DNA of 6,664 bases from Acidobacteriota bacterium (GCA_021789565.1 JAJYJL010000467.1:1-6664), one strand, 5' to 3'. Shown: positions 1 through 6,234, counted from the first letter of the stretch. The notes: generated by a model not told the origin, from the sequence alone. Program-made: numbers and translations.

Positions 1-308
1 GCGGTGGCGAATTCATCGGCAAGAAGGTGGGCATAGCCGGCGGGCATCTGACCGGCACCGAGATGGCCGCAGCCATGTCCAAGGCGCTGGGCCAGGAGGT
101 CCGCTACAATGCCGTGACGCCGGAACAGTACCGCGCATTCGGCTTCCCGGGCGCCGAGGACCTGGGCAACATGTTCCAGTTCAAACGCGACTTCAACGAT
201 TATTTCTGTGGCGCGCGCAATCCCGATTTCGCCCGCAGCCTGAATCCCGAGCTCCAGACCTTCGACGCCTGGCTTGCCAGGAACAAGAACCTGATTCCAC
301 TCGAATAG
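1..308 (+). CDS. NmrA-like NAD(P)-binding protein, C-terminal part (5' end outside window)
   Basis: The reading frame is open from base 3 and ends at TAG 306-308, so about 101 C-terminal residues are visible and the start lies outside the window. The residues match the C-terminal part of NmrA/HSCARG-type atypical short-chain dehydrogenases: a 'LTGTEMAAAMSKALGQ' stretch, a 'VRYNAVTPEQYRAFGFPGAE' stretch, an aromatic 'MFQFKRDFNDYF' helix and a closing 'LNPELQTFDAWLARN' segment. Members of this family bind NAD(P) through an N-terminal Rossmann fold, not visible here, and many act as redox sensors or reductases. The C-terminal part forms the smaller substrate or partner domain. Nothing visible decides between enzyme and sensor. 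The OsmC-family gene begins 15 nt downstream on the same strand, so a shared transcript linked to redox or peroxide stress is plausible. The GTG at 27 is internal to the frame and is not taken as the start. Confidence 0.85.
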   Translation, partial: GGEFIGKKVGIAGGHLTGTEMAAAMSKALGQEVRYNAVTPEQYRAFGFPGAEDLGNMFQFKRDFNDYFCGARNPDFARSLNPELQTFDAWLARNKNLIPLE

Positions 309-312
309 CCGC

Positions 313-318
313 GGGAGG
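313..318 (+). promoter_or_regulatory. Ribosome binding site of the OsmC-family gene
   Basis: GGGAGG lies five bases before ATG 324 and supports that start over later in-frame codons. Confidence 0.75.
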
Positions 319-323
319 CCCGA

Positions 324-830
324 ATGGACGCAAGCGAAATTAAGGCCCTGCAGGCGCCGTTGAAAGAGAAATACCGCGAGGACCCTCGATCGGCAGTTGT
401 CACGCTGCGCGCTCAGGCACGGCTGGGCGAAGGAATCACCTGCAACGTTGAAACCGGCAAGGCGCTGGTGCGGGCTGGCCTGCATCCCGCCACAGGCGGT
501 GACGGCCTTTCGGCCTGCTCAGGAGACATGGTGCTTGAAGCTCTGGCGGCGTGCGCAGGCGTCACCCTGCGCGCTGTGGCTACAGCGACGAGTATCCCGC
601 TCCGGAACGCAACTGTCACGGCCGAAGGCGACATCGATTTCCGGGGAACGCTGGCCGTAGCCAAAGACGTCCCGGTGGGCCTTCAGCGCATCCGGCTGAA
701 ATTTTATCTGGACTGCGATGCAACCAAAGAACAACTGGAGACGCTGATTCGCCTGACCGAGCGCTATTGCGTTGTCTATCAGACTCTGTCAAAGCCACAG
801 GATATCAGCGTTACAAACGAATCAAGGTAG
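324..830 (+). CDS. OsmC family protein (putative thiol-dependent peroxidase)
   Basis: This gene encodes 168 residues, within the usual OsmC/Ohr range. The start is ATG 324, with GGGAGG at 313-318 five bases upstream. OsmC-family enzymes are cytoplasmic dimers that reduce organic hydroperoxides through two conserved cysteines. The probable pair is visible: Cys77 in the helix 'EALAACAGVTLRAVA' (residues 72-86) and Cys149 in 'TERYCVVYQTL' (residues 145-155). Three other cysteines (40, 65, 131) lie outside these motifs. Residues 95-130 have the alternating pattern of the family's beta strands, including 'VTAEGDIDFRG'. The N-terminal 35 residues are charged and less conserved. The second site reads C-V-V where classical OsmC often has C-P-V, so it may belong to a divergent branch with a different substrate. 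It probably shares a transcript with the NmrA-like gene 15 nt upstream. Family assignment is firm; substrate is not. Confidence 0.9.
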   Translation: MDASEIKALQAPLKEKYREDPRSAVVTLRAQARLGEGITCNVETGKALVRAGLHPATGGDGLSACSGDMVLEALAACAGVTLRAVATATSIPLRNATVTAEGDIDFRGTLAVAKDVPVGLQRIRLKFYLDCDATKEQLETLIRLTERYCVVYQTLSKPQDISVTNESR

Positions 831-888
831 CAGCCGCTCTGACCCCACGCTGACGGCGGAGCCGCTCTCTGCACGCCAGCGACGTCAA

Positions 889-912
889 GCGGCTTCCCAA
901 AACCGAAGCCGC
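889..912. terminator. Hairpin in the convergent spacer, possible terminator
   Basis: GCGGCTTC (889-896) and GAAGCCGC (905-912) form a perfect 8-bp stem around the 8-nt loop CCAAAACC. It lies 58 nt after the OsmC stop codon. There is no T-run on either side, so it is not a textbook intrinsic terminator. It may slow RNA polymerase or protect a 3' end. Confidence 0.4.
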
Positions 913-930
913 AACCGCCACAACAAACAC

Positions 931-972
931 GAAAGCAGCAGCGTCTCTGAAACGAGAAACCCTGCTGCTTTC
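931..972. terminator. Long hairpin between convergent genes, probable bidirectional terminator
   Basis: GAAAGCAGCAG (931-941) is the exact reverse complement of CTGCTGCTTTC (962-972), an 11-bp stem. The 20-nt interior can fold again through TCTC (944-947) and GAGA (954-957). It sits between the OsmC gene (stop 830, + strand) and the WxPGxW gene (stop 1051, - strand), where a terminator serving both is expected. There is no clear T-tract after the stem on either strand, so function as an intrinsic terminator is inferred from position and stem strength. Confidence 0.55.
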
Positions 973-1050
973 TGCCTTGCTCCAAGCGACGGAGCGTTCA
1001 TCTTGCTGAAATCAGACCCTCGCGATCCGCGCGCCGCTGTGCTGCCGCTC

Positions 1051-2226
1051 TTAGTGTTGGCCGCCACGCCCATTGCCATGGCCGCCGCCGTGCTCTTCCT
1101 GGCGCTGGGCATTGCCATGCCACTGCTGCTGCGGTGCTGGACGACTTTCATTCCGGCGCACTTGCTGCGGGGGGGGCTGATACTGCCTGCTCTGCTGGTA
1201 AGCAGGCCGCGAGTTGTTCCTGTACATCTGCCGGTCGTTCATGCGCTGCGGGCTTTGCCTGTACACTTGTTGCTCGTTCGCCCGTTGCACCGGAGCACGA
1301 TTCTCCCGGCGCGGGCTCGGCTGCCCGGAACGGTTGCCGGAAAACGGCTGGAACCCTCTCTGGTTGCCCTGCTGGCCCTGATCGCGACGAGCAAAGTTGC
1401 GACCACCCGTCCTTTCAACAGGTGCGCGGTAGGAACCTCCGGCACGCCCTTGGTGCGAGAAGTTTCCACCTCGAAACTCTCCCGGCTTCGGTGTCGAGGC
1501 AAATTCCGGACGCCCGTGGTTGAACGATGCCCGCTGCACGGGATTGGAGCGGGCAAACCGCTGCTGCCGAAGCTGGTCATTGACGGGCCCAGAGCGCCGG
1601 CCTCTTTCCGCTGACATCTGTTCCCGCGTGGGGCGGATGTCCATTCCGCCCGGTCCGCCGTGGTAGCTGACGTGCCGGTCTCCGTAGCGACTGTCGATTG
1701 GCCGGGAGTAGACGTTTGTAATGTAGGTGTTTCTGATGTTCGTCACCGAGCGGTTGTAATAGAACCGGTCATGGTCCCAGTATCCACCGTAGTAGCCGTA
1801 GCTGGTGTAGCCAAACCCGTAATTAATTCCGCCATAGTAGCCAACAGAAAAACCCCAATAGCCCGGGTCCCAACGGTAGCCGCCATCATCATAATCCCAG
1901 TAGCCGGGCGTCCACATCGCTCCGATAAAGGGAGCTGGCACCCACGTTCCCGGCACCCAATAGTAGCCGTAAGCAGGGTCCCAGGCCCAGTAGCCCGGCG
2001 TCCAGATGTAACCGGGGCCGGGGCACATGGGCTGCTCATAAACGGGCAGGGCAGGTGGTCCGAAATTGACAAAGACGCCGACGCTCACCCTCGCGAAAGA
2101 ACGCGAGGGAGCCACAACCAGAGCCAGCCCCAGCAACAGCGCCCCGACCAGGAAACCAACAACTGTCCGCCGGCCGACATGCTTTGTGTTTTCCGCTTGG
2201 GTTATCTTGTACATGTCTTCTCTCAT
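1051..2226 (-). CDS. Exported WxPGxW (YXWGXW-type) repeat protein with Q/R/N-rich tail
   Basis: This encodes about 391 residues. ATG 2226 is chosen because GGGGAGGT lies seven bases upstream of it. A TTG 13 codons earlier (2265) keeps the frame open but lacks that support. A signal peptide is visible: HVGRR (residues 16-20), a hydrophobic core at about 22-38, and a likely cleavage site after S-F-A near residue 45. Four W-x-P-G-x-W units follow at residues 75-80, 90-95, 105-110 and 119-124, spaced 14-15 residues, then a Tyr/Gly-rich stretch at 126-150. This is the hallmark of the YXWGXW repeat family, exported proteins of unknown biochemical role that are frequent in Acidobacteria and Proteobacteria. 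From about residue 195 the chain is rich in Arg, Gln, Asn, Pro and Ser and probably disordered, ending in a Gly/His tail. It is the last - strand gene and probably has its own promoter. Confidence 0.85.
   Translation of the reverse strand: MREDMYKITQAENTKHVGRRTVVGFLVGALLLGLALVVAPSRSFARVSVGVFVNFGPPALPVYEQPMCPGPGYIWTPGYWAWDPAYGYYWVPGTWVPAPFIGAMWTPGYWDYDDGGYRWDPGYWGFSVGYYGGINYGFGYTSYGYYGGYWDHDRFYYNRSVTNIRNTYITNVYSRPIDSRYGDRHVSYHGGPGGMDIRPTREQMSAERGRRSGPVNDQLRQQRFARSNPVQRASFNHGRPEFASTPKPGEFRGGNFSHQGRAGGSYRAPVERTGGRNFARRDQGQQGNQRGFQPFSGNRSGQPSPRRENRAPVQRANEQQVYRQSPQRMNDRQMYRNNSRPAYQQSRQYQPPPQQVRRNESRPAPQQQWHGNAQRQEEHGGGHGNGRGGQH
1855..2004 (-). repeat. Tandem repeats encoding four W-x-P-G-x-W motifs
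   Basis: Four copies encode Trp-x-Pro-Gly-x-Trp, at 1987-2004, 1942-1959, 1897-1914 and 1855-1872. The period is 45, 45 and 42 nt. Copies one and three differ at only one of 18 bases, so they look like fairly recent or constrained duplications within the gene. Confidence 0.85.
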
Positions 2227-2280
2227 CTCCACACCTCCCCTTCGGGCACTTCTGTCACCTACCAATCCACCCTTCCTTAT

Positions 2281-2296
2281 GGCAACCTGCTTGCCA
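2281..2296 (-). promoter_or_regulatory. Candidate sigma-54 promoter of the WxPGxW gene
   Basis: Read on the - strand, 2296-2281 is TGGCAAGCAGGTTGCC. It matches the -24/-12 consensus (TGGCACG, four bases, TTGCW) at six of seven and four of five positions, with the required ten bases between GG and GC. Transcription would start near 2270, giving a leader of about 44 nt before ATG 2226. The same bases also form an inverted repeat (GGCAA, five bases, TTGCC), so a repressor site is the alternative. No upstream activator site was identified. Confidence 0.35.
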
Positions 2297-2340
2297 TTCG
2301 AGAGAAAATTCCGGCAAGCTACTGATTTGACACGTGATGA

Positions 2341-2371
2341 AAGTTAAAACACCGGCGGCAGGCGGGGCCGG
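2341..2371 (-). terminator. Candidate intrinsic terminator of the MBL-fold gene
   Basis: On the - strand, CCGGC (2371-2367) pairs with GCCGG (2356-2352) around a 10-nt loop and is followed at once by TGTTTTAACTT (2351-2341). It lies about 66 nt after the MBL stop codon and upstream of the candidate promoter of the WxPGxW gene, so it would separate the two units. The stem is short, hence moderate confidence. Confidence 0.4.
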
Positions 2372-2437
2372 AAACCGGGCAAATTTCTCTGGTGCATGTA
2401 AAACTTACCGACCTGCAAGGCATTCAAAAGCCATGGT

Positions 2438-3541
2438 TTATTGCGGAGTTATTGACCGCCCCGGCCAGTTCTTGGGAGGGTAGTCCACCTTAAAACCGTT
2501 CCGGGAGTTGATCACGGTAAACCCGCCGTCCCGGCGAGCCGAAAGCTCAAGATAGTTCCCCTGGTCCGCCGCTCCTTCGCTGTTGGCGATATAGTTGGGC
2601 GCGGCGTTCGCGTGCTTCCCCCCCACAACCGAATAATGGAGCTCCCAGATGCCCTCGCGCCCCGGAGCGCCATAAATCCGCTCCCACGCTTCGGGCGTCC
2701 CGCCTTTTTTGGGCGCGTTGTCAATGATCGTCACGCGCGGGCGCAACGCCCACACCAGCGCTTTCGAATTTGAGTTCGAATTGCCGTGATGGCTGGCCAG
2801 GAAAACGTCAGCCCGGCCCAGGCGATTGTTGGGGCACATCAGCGCGATTTCTTTGTTCCAGGTCAGGTCGCCGAGATCAACAAAACGGAACTTCCCATAG
2901 GTGAGCACAAAGCCTGATGACTCCGCGTTCTCCGTGGGATCGGGCTCGATCGGTTTTGTCTCTGCGCAATCAGGGTTCGGCCGGCCCGCGCCTTCGAGCG
3001 GCTGCTCGATGTGTTTCCCTGCGGCGGCGACCACGACTACCTTGACTCCATTCAGCGGAATCACGTCACCGGGCTTCACCACGCGGTGATTTCCTTTTTC
3101 CGCCGCCTTGATGTAAGCGGAATAAAGCTCGTGGTCAGACGCGCTGTTCTGCACGTCCGGGCCGTGGTCCAGAAAGTTGTCAATCGGAATTCGCGCCGCA
3201 AGCTGCGGCACTCCGCCCACATGATCGGCATGGTGATGGGTGATCAGCAGATAGTTGATGCGCTTGATTCCCGCCAGCTTCGCCGCGCGCACAATGCGCT
3301 CTGCGTCGCGGCCGTTGAAACCCGGCCAGCCCGTATCCACCAGCAGCGACTGGTGCGACGGTGTCACAATCAGCGTGGTCTGCCCCCCTTCCACATCAAT
3401 GAAGTAGATGTCGAGACTTGCCGATTGCGCGCCCGCCGCAAACGCTGGCTGCCCACCCGCAAGCGCGGCAAGCGCGAACAAGATCCCAAAGGCAAGCACA
3501 ATTCTCAAGCGCGCGTTCACACGCTCCATTGCAGTTGTCAC
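2438..3541 (-). CDS. Exported MBL-fold metallohydrolase, ComEC C-domain-like
   Basis: This encodes about 367 residues from GTG 3541, chosen because GGAGG lies five bases upstream. ATG 3529 is the alternative. The frame stays open to 3712 but that extension overlaps the previous gene and looks non-coding. A signal peptide is visible: Arg7, Arg11 and Arg13, a hydrophobic core at about 14-30 and a likely cleavage near residues 33-36 (AFA/A), so the protein acts outside the cytoplasm. The metallo-beta-lactamase fold is clear: 'IDVEGGQTTLIV' (48-59), 'LLVDTG' with Asp69, the zinc motif HxHxDH at 102-107, 'VDLGDLTW' with Asp225 as likely bridging ligand, and 'SHHG' with His251/His252. The order DVxGG, VDTG, HxHxDH, GDL, SHHG resembles the extracellular MBL domain of ComEC/Rec2, here as a stand-alone protein with no competence membrane domain. 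Substrate is unknown; a nuclease or phosphodiesterase role is conceivable. The DUF4173-type gene ends 118 nt upstream on the same strand. Confidence 0.85.
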   Translation of the reverse strand: MTTAMERVNARLRIVLAFGILFALAALAGGQPAFAAGAQSASLDIYFIDVEGGQTTLIVTPSHQSLLVDTGWPGFNGRDAERIVRAAKLAGIKRINYLLITHHHADHVGGVPQLAARIPIDNFLDHGPDVQNSASDHELYSAYIKAAEKGNHRVVKPGDVIPLNGVKVVVVAAAGKHIEQPLEGAGRPNPDCAETKPIEPDPTENAESSGFVLTYGKFRFVDLGDLTWNKEIALMCPNNRLGRADVFLASHHGNSNSNSKALVWALRPRVTIIDNAPKKGGTPEAWERIYGAPGREGIWELHYSVVGGKHANAAPNYIANSEGAADQGNYLELSARRDGGFTVINSRNGFKVDYPPKNWPGRSITPQ

Positions 3542-3659
3542 AGCTTCCTCCGCTACACGAATCAGCAGAATTAACGTCGCCCCCGCTACCTGTTCCGGAT
3601 TTCCTTTGCGCGCCTCTATTGTAACGCGGGCCGCAAGCGCCTGCGCTGCCTCGGCCGCC

Positions 3660-5138
3660 TCATTGCTTACTGGCGCGGGACAGCTGTTCCAGCATGGCCC
3701 GGTGGCTTTCAACTGCTGCCATGGCCCGCGCGCGCGACCAGCTCCAGGAGCCCCAGTTGTCCCGCTCGCCAGGAGGCCAGCGTTTCATGATTTGCGCCGC
3801 CACAGTCCGGCTGTCCTGCGGGTTCAGTTCTGAAAGGTGCGCCACCACGTCCGGCACTGCGTCGGCACTCAGGCGACTGAGGTAAAGCGCGTCGAACTTC
3901 CTGCCTTCACTTGCGCGTTGCAGGTTGGTGCGAGCGATCAGCGCGTCGGGGCTCACAACATGCAACGCGCCGATCAGCGCAAAGCCCGCCAGCATGGCGC
4001 CAAAGGCAAACCGGTCCCGGCGGCCGCGCAACACGGTAAATGCAAACCACACAAACACCACCGCCAGCCACGCCATAAAAGCGCTCGCGTACACGCGCTG
4101 CTCGGTCAGGCCGTACTGCTGCGTGTAAAGCCGCATCCGCTCCACCGCGGAAAGCATAATGACAAAGAGCAGAAGAATCTGCAGGCCTGCCAGCGCGCGA
4201 AAGGTGCGCTGGGCCCCAGCTTCCTGGCGCAGCAGCCAGTGCGCCCCCAGCAGCAGCGGAAGCACCAGTGCCGCCACCGTTACCAACTCAAAAAATCCCC
4301 GCCGCGCGTAATCGGCGTAAGTGAGTCCCGCCGTAATCCCCACCAGCGGTGAGCCGCCAAACAGATAACGCACTTGCACCGTGACGAAGGCGAGGAACAG
4401 CAGATCAACGAGTCCCAGCACGATGCCGACTTCGACGATGCCGAGTGAAAAGATCCGGGGCAGTCCGCGCGTCTCCTGCGGCAGGCTGTTGCCGATCAGC
4501 AGGCCGCGCAGCCAGCCCGCCACAATCCAGGCGCAGAAGGTGATGACAAAGGCGTGCACAAACAGCCGCGCTACGTTGATGTGCAACGTAGTCCGCACCA
4601 GGTGATCAAACACCGCATCGGCCGACATCAGCAGCACGCCGAACACCAGCAGAGGCGGCACTGCCAGCGCCAATCCGCGGCCCACGGCCAGGGCAGGACG
4701 GCCCCAATCCTGGCGGGAAACTTCCTTCCACTCGACGTCTCTGAAGATCAGCACGAAGGGGCCGAACGCCGCAAAGGCGCCCGCTGCAAATCCTGATATG
4801 ACGTAATGAGTCAGGCTGGCAAAGTGGACGCGGGCCTGGCCCATCAGCGGCGACGCCAGCGCCAGCGCCACCAGAATCGCCAGCGCATCCATCAGCTTCA
4901 GGGGAATGGAAGCCTGCCAGGCAAAGCATGCGCCGAACAAAACGACGGGCGCCAGCATCCAGAGGTTCACGCGACCACCGGCGGACGGCCGAAGCCACAG
5001 AATGATCGTCACCCCTGCTGCCAGCCACAAAAAGACATTCAGGCCCCAGGGAAACTGCCGCAGAAGCAGGTCACCGAGGATTCCCATCACTGCCGCCCCG
5101 GCCATCACGCGCAACGCGAGCACGGTCTTGTCGCCCAT
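3660..5138 (-). CDS. DUF4153/DUF4173-type polytopic membrane protein
   Basis: This encodes 492 residues from ATG 5138, with AGGAGG seven bases upstream. It is strongly hydrophobic, with about ten or more predicted membrane segments between residues 5 and 395 (for example 60-75, 82-98, 113-132, 154-172, 192-210, 235-255, 283-303, 318-332, 352-370, 376-395). Motifs typical of DUF4153/DUF4173 are visible: 'FVTVQVRYLFGG' (251-262), 'GLTYADYARRGFFELVTVAA' (271-290), 'MRLYTQQYGLTEQRVYA' (335-351) and 'PDALIARTNLQR' (397-408). A soluble tail of about 95 residues follows, with 'YLSRLSADAVPDVV' (419-432) and a Trp-rich 'WGSWSWSRARAM' (462-473). The family is widespread and has no established biochemical function. 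The gene begins 37 nt after the 156-residue membrane-anchored protein and is probably cotranscribed with it. The MBL gene follows after 118 nt. A linked envelope role is inference only. Confidence 0.8.
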   Translation of the reverse strand: MGDKTVLALRVMAGAAVMGILGDLLLRQFPWGLNVFLWLAAGVTIILWLRPSAGGRVNLWMLAPVVLFGACFAWQASIPLKLMDALAILVALALASPLMGQARVHFASLTHYVISGFAAGAFAAFGPFVLIFRDVEWKEVSRQDWGRPALAVGRGLALAVPPLLVFGVLLMSADAVFDHLVRTTLHINVARLFVHAFVITFCAWIVAGWLRGLLIGNSLPQETRGLPRIFSLGIVEVGIVLGLVDLLFLAFVTVQVRYLFGGSPLVGITAGLTYADYARRGFFELVTVAALVLPLLLGAHWLLRQEAGAQRTFRALAGLQILLLFVIMLSAVERMRLYTQQYGLTEQRVYASAFMAWLAVVFVWFAFTVLRGRRDRFAFGAMLAGFALIGALHVVSPDALIARTNLQRASEGRKFDALYLSRLSADAVPDVVAHLSELNPQDSRTVAAQIMKRWPPGERDNWGSWSWSRARAMAAVESHRAMLEQLSRASKQ

Positions 5139-5144
5139 GATATG

Positions 5145-5150
5145 TCCTCC
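5145..5150 (-). promoter_or_regulatory. Ribosome binding site of the DUF4173-type gene
   Basis: AGGAGG on the - strand lies about seven bases before ATG 5138. It is a full anti-SD match and fixes the start. Confidence 0.8.
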
Positions 5151-5175
5151 TCATTCCCGGGGTCTGTTTCCGCCT

Positions 5176-5646
5176 TCAGAATGGCTGCCAGTTGGCGCTT
5201 GATTCGTACACATTGGCGCCGTGGCCTGTCTTGCTGTCTTTGAGCGACAGGCAATAGAGCTGGCCATGGCTGAAGCTGGCCTCAAGAGTGTGGCCCGTGC
5301 CGGTCCAGGTCAAATGCAGGCCGCCGGCAAAATCGGTGGTGCTGGTATCGGGTGCGCCAATCGCCTGCTGAACTTCATCAACCGACGGCGTGCTGCGCAG
5401 GCTTTGTGGATGGGTCGCGCCCACGCCGGGCGCTTCCACCGTGCGGCTGGAATCTTCAGCCACCATGGTGCTGAAGAAATCCTGGATGCGGCTTTCGCGC
5501 TCGGCGGTTTGCGCGGCCGCTTGCGCCTTCTCCATCCTCGGCACATAGATCTTGACGTACGCGAACAGCCCCGCGGCAATCACCAGAATGACAAGCTGAA
5601 TCACAATCGTCCGAGTTGAGATTTTGCCGGAATCAGAAAAGGTCAC
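5176..5646 (-). CDS. Hypothetical single-pass membrane protein
   Basis: This encodes 156 residues. The start is GTG 5646, with GAGGAG ten bases upstream. A stop codon two codons upstream in the same frame excludes a longer protein, and the next in-frame ATG (residue 38) would delete the membrane segment. I do not recognise the family. Visible parts are a short polar N-terminus, one membrane helix at about 13-31, a charged Ala/Glu/Arg-rich helix at about 37-58 that could be a short coiled coil, a Ser/Pro-rich linker at 65-87, and a compact C-terminal domain at 88-156 beginning 'SVDEVQQAIGAPD' and ending in the aromatic 'NWQPF'. The 'V-x-E-V-x-x-x-x-G-x-P' start followed by short strands recalls BamE/SmpA-like small beta-alpha domains, but this is weak. 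The C-terminal domain probably faces the periplasm. The stop codon is 37 nt before the DUF4173-type gene, which implies an operon and perhaps a common complex. Confidence 0.75.
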   Translation of the reverse strand: MTFSDSGKISTRTIVIQLVILVIAAGLFAYVKIYVPRMEKAQAAAQTAERESRIQDFFSTMVAEDSSRTVEAPGVGATHPQSLRSTPSVDEVQQAIGAPDTSTTDFAGGLHLTWTGTGHTLEASFSHGQLYCLSLKDSKTGHGANVYESSANWQPF

Positions 5647-5670
5647 AGATCAGCGTCTCCTCATTTCGGA

Positions 5671-5691
5671 CGGGAGCCCTTCGAGCTCCCG
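5671..5691. repeat. Perfect hairpin in the leader of the 156-residue protein gene
   Basis: CGGGAGC (5671-5677) and GCTCCCG (5685-5691) form a perfect 7-bp GC-rich stem with a 7-nt loop. It lies 24 nt before GTG 5646 and just ahead of the GAGGAG ribosome binding site. It may set translation or stabilise the 5' end, or be part of the hairpin cluster described for 5671-5823. On the - strand there is no U-tract after the stem, so it does not look like a terminator. Confidence 0.5.
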
Positions 5692-5701
5692 CGTGATTTT
5701 G

Positions 5702-5766
5702 TAGCCACGGCGCCGTTTTCCGTGCTATGGGATTCTAAGTAGCGAGGACCTTCGGTCTTGAGGTCC
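5702..5766. repeat. Two further inverted repeats beginning with GTAGC
   Basis: Two imperfect hairpins each follow a GTAGC pentamer (5701-5705 and 5739-5743). In the first, TAGCcACGG (5702-5710) pairs with CCGTGCTA (5720-5727) with one bulged C. In the second, GGACC (5746-5750) pairs with GGTCC (5762-5766), or GACC pairs locally with GGTC around TTC. They could be decayed REP-like palindromes. No second copy exists in this window to test that. Confidence 0.35.
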
Positions 5767-5796
5767 GCGGTTCTTTTGTTGACGGAACCCCAAAGC

Positions 5797-5823
5797 CGCA
5801 GACCGCAAACACGGTGGTCTGCG
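5797..5823 (-). terminator. Candidate terminator of the XRE regulator gene
   Basis: CGCAGACCGC (5797-5806) pairs with GTGGTCTGCG (5814-5823) over 10 bp with one G-T pair and a 7-nt loop. It lies 24 nt after the regulator's stop codon. On the - strand the stem is followed by GCTTTGGGG, a poor U-tract, so termination efficiency is uncertain. Confidence 0.5.
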
Positions 5824-5847
5824 CTAAATTGCTTAGATGATGAACCT

Positions 5848-6234
5848 TTATGGCAGTGATTGGCGGTAAAATGAAAAATTGGCAACAAGGTCGCGCCATC
5901 CTTTGACATCTTTGGGAGACGAGGGCGTCTCCGAAACATCTCTCAACAACCTAGCCTCTTGCTGCGGTAGCTTAGTGTCCCGCAGAAAGATCTGGAGCGA
6001 CTCTCTGGCCAAGGCGTCCGGTATAGGGATGTCTGCGTTTACTTCGCTCAGCAAGAATGAGGTCGAGACCTCAAGAGCCGCGGCGATCTTCTGCAGGGTT
6101 TCTGTCTTGGGTCTACGCATCTGCCTTTCTATGAGACTCATCTCCGAAGGGCTTATTGAGGCAAGCGCTGCCAGCGCCTTGCTTGAAAGCCCTCGAGTCT
6201 CTCTGACCTGTTTTATGCGCTCGTTTACGATCAT
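5848..6234 (-). CDS. XRE-family transcriptional regulator, probable autorepressor
   Basis: This encodes 128 residues from ATG 6234. Residues 1-63 form a Cro/CI-type helix-turn-helix: 'IKQVRETRGLSSKALA', then 'SPSEMSLIERQMRRPKTETL' containing the turn and recognition helix, then 'KIAAALEVSTSFLL'. The remaining 65 residues are not a recognised ligand domain. They contain 'IPDALARESLQIFLRD' (71-86) and a helical 'LPQQEARLLRDV' (89-100), and could mediate dimerisation or contact with an effector or protease. No ribosome binding site precedes the ATG, and a candidate -10 ends only about nine bases upstream, so the mRNA may be leaderless. A 14-bp inverted repeat lies 34-66 nt upstream of the start codon and overlaps promoters on both strands, which points to autoregulation and control of the divergent + strand gene. 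GC is about 54% at 5881-6240, below the genes to its left. Regulators of this build often control mobile elements, toxin-antitoxin or defence genes; that role is inference. Confidence 0.85.
   Translation of the reverse strand: MIVNERIKQVRETRGLSSKALAALASISPSEMSLIERQMRRPKTETLQKIAAALEVSTSFLLSEVNADIPIPDALARESLQIFLRDTKLPQQEARLLRDVSETPSSPKDVKGWRDLVANFSFYRQSLP

Noticed and set aside
772..1614. Open + strand frame of 280 codons across the end of the OsmC gene and into the WxPGxW gene
   Set aside because: It is a shadow of the - strand gene. It starts inside OsmC, reads through a hairpin-rich spacer, has low-complexity Leu/Arg/Pro sequence and resembles no family.
1660..2325. Open + strand frame of 221 codons opposite the WxPGxW gene
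   Set aside because: Its Val/Pro-rich sequence arises from the antisense of Tyr/Gly/Trp/Asp codons. The - strand protein has a signal peptide, known repeats and a ribosome binding site.
2327..2332. TTGACA on the + strand as a -35 element
   Set aside because: No good -10 at 15-19 nt downstream and no + strand gene follows.
3011..3574. Open + strand frame of 187 codons opposite the MBL-fold gene
   Set aside because: Antisense to clear zinc-binding motifs; sequence has no recognisable domain.
3837..4352. Open + strand frame of 171 codons opposite the DUF4173-type gene
   Set aside because: Antisense to a strongly conserved membrane protein, with a Lys/Arg/Gln/His-rich product typical of an antisense frame.
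5730..5825. Possible tRNA-like folding because of several short stems and a GGTTC stretch
   Set aside because: No acceptor stem, T-loop or anticodon arm in the right order or spacing.
5661..5939. Open - strand frame of 92 codons overlapping the 3' end of the XRE gene
   Set aside because: It runs through the hairpin cluster and out of frame in the regulator, has no ribosome binding site and no recognisable domain.
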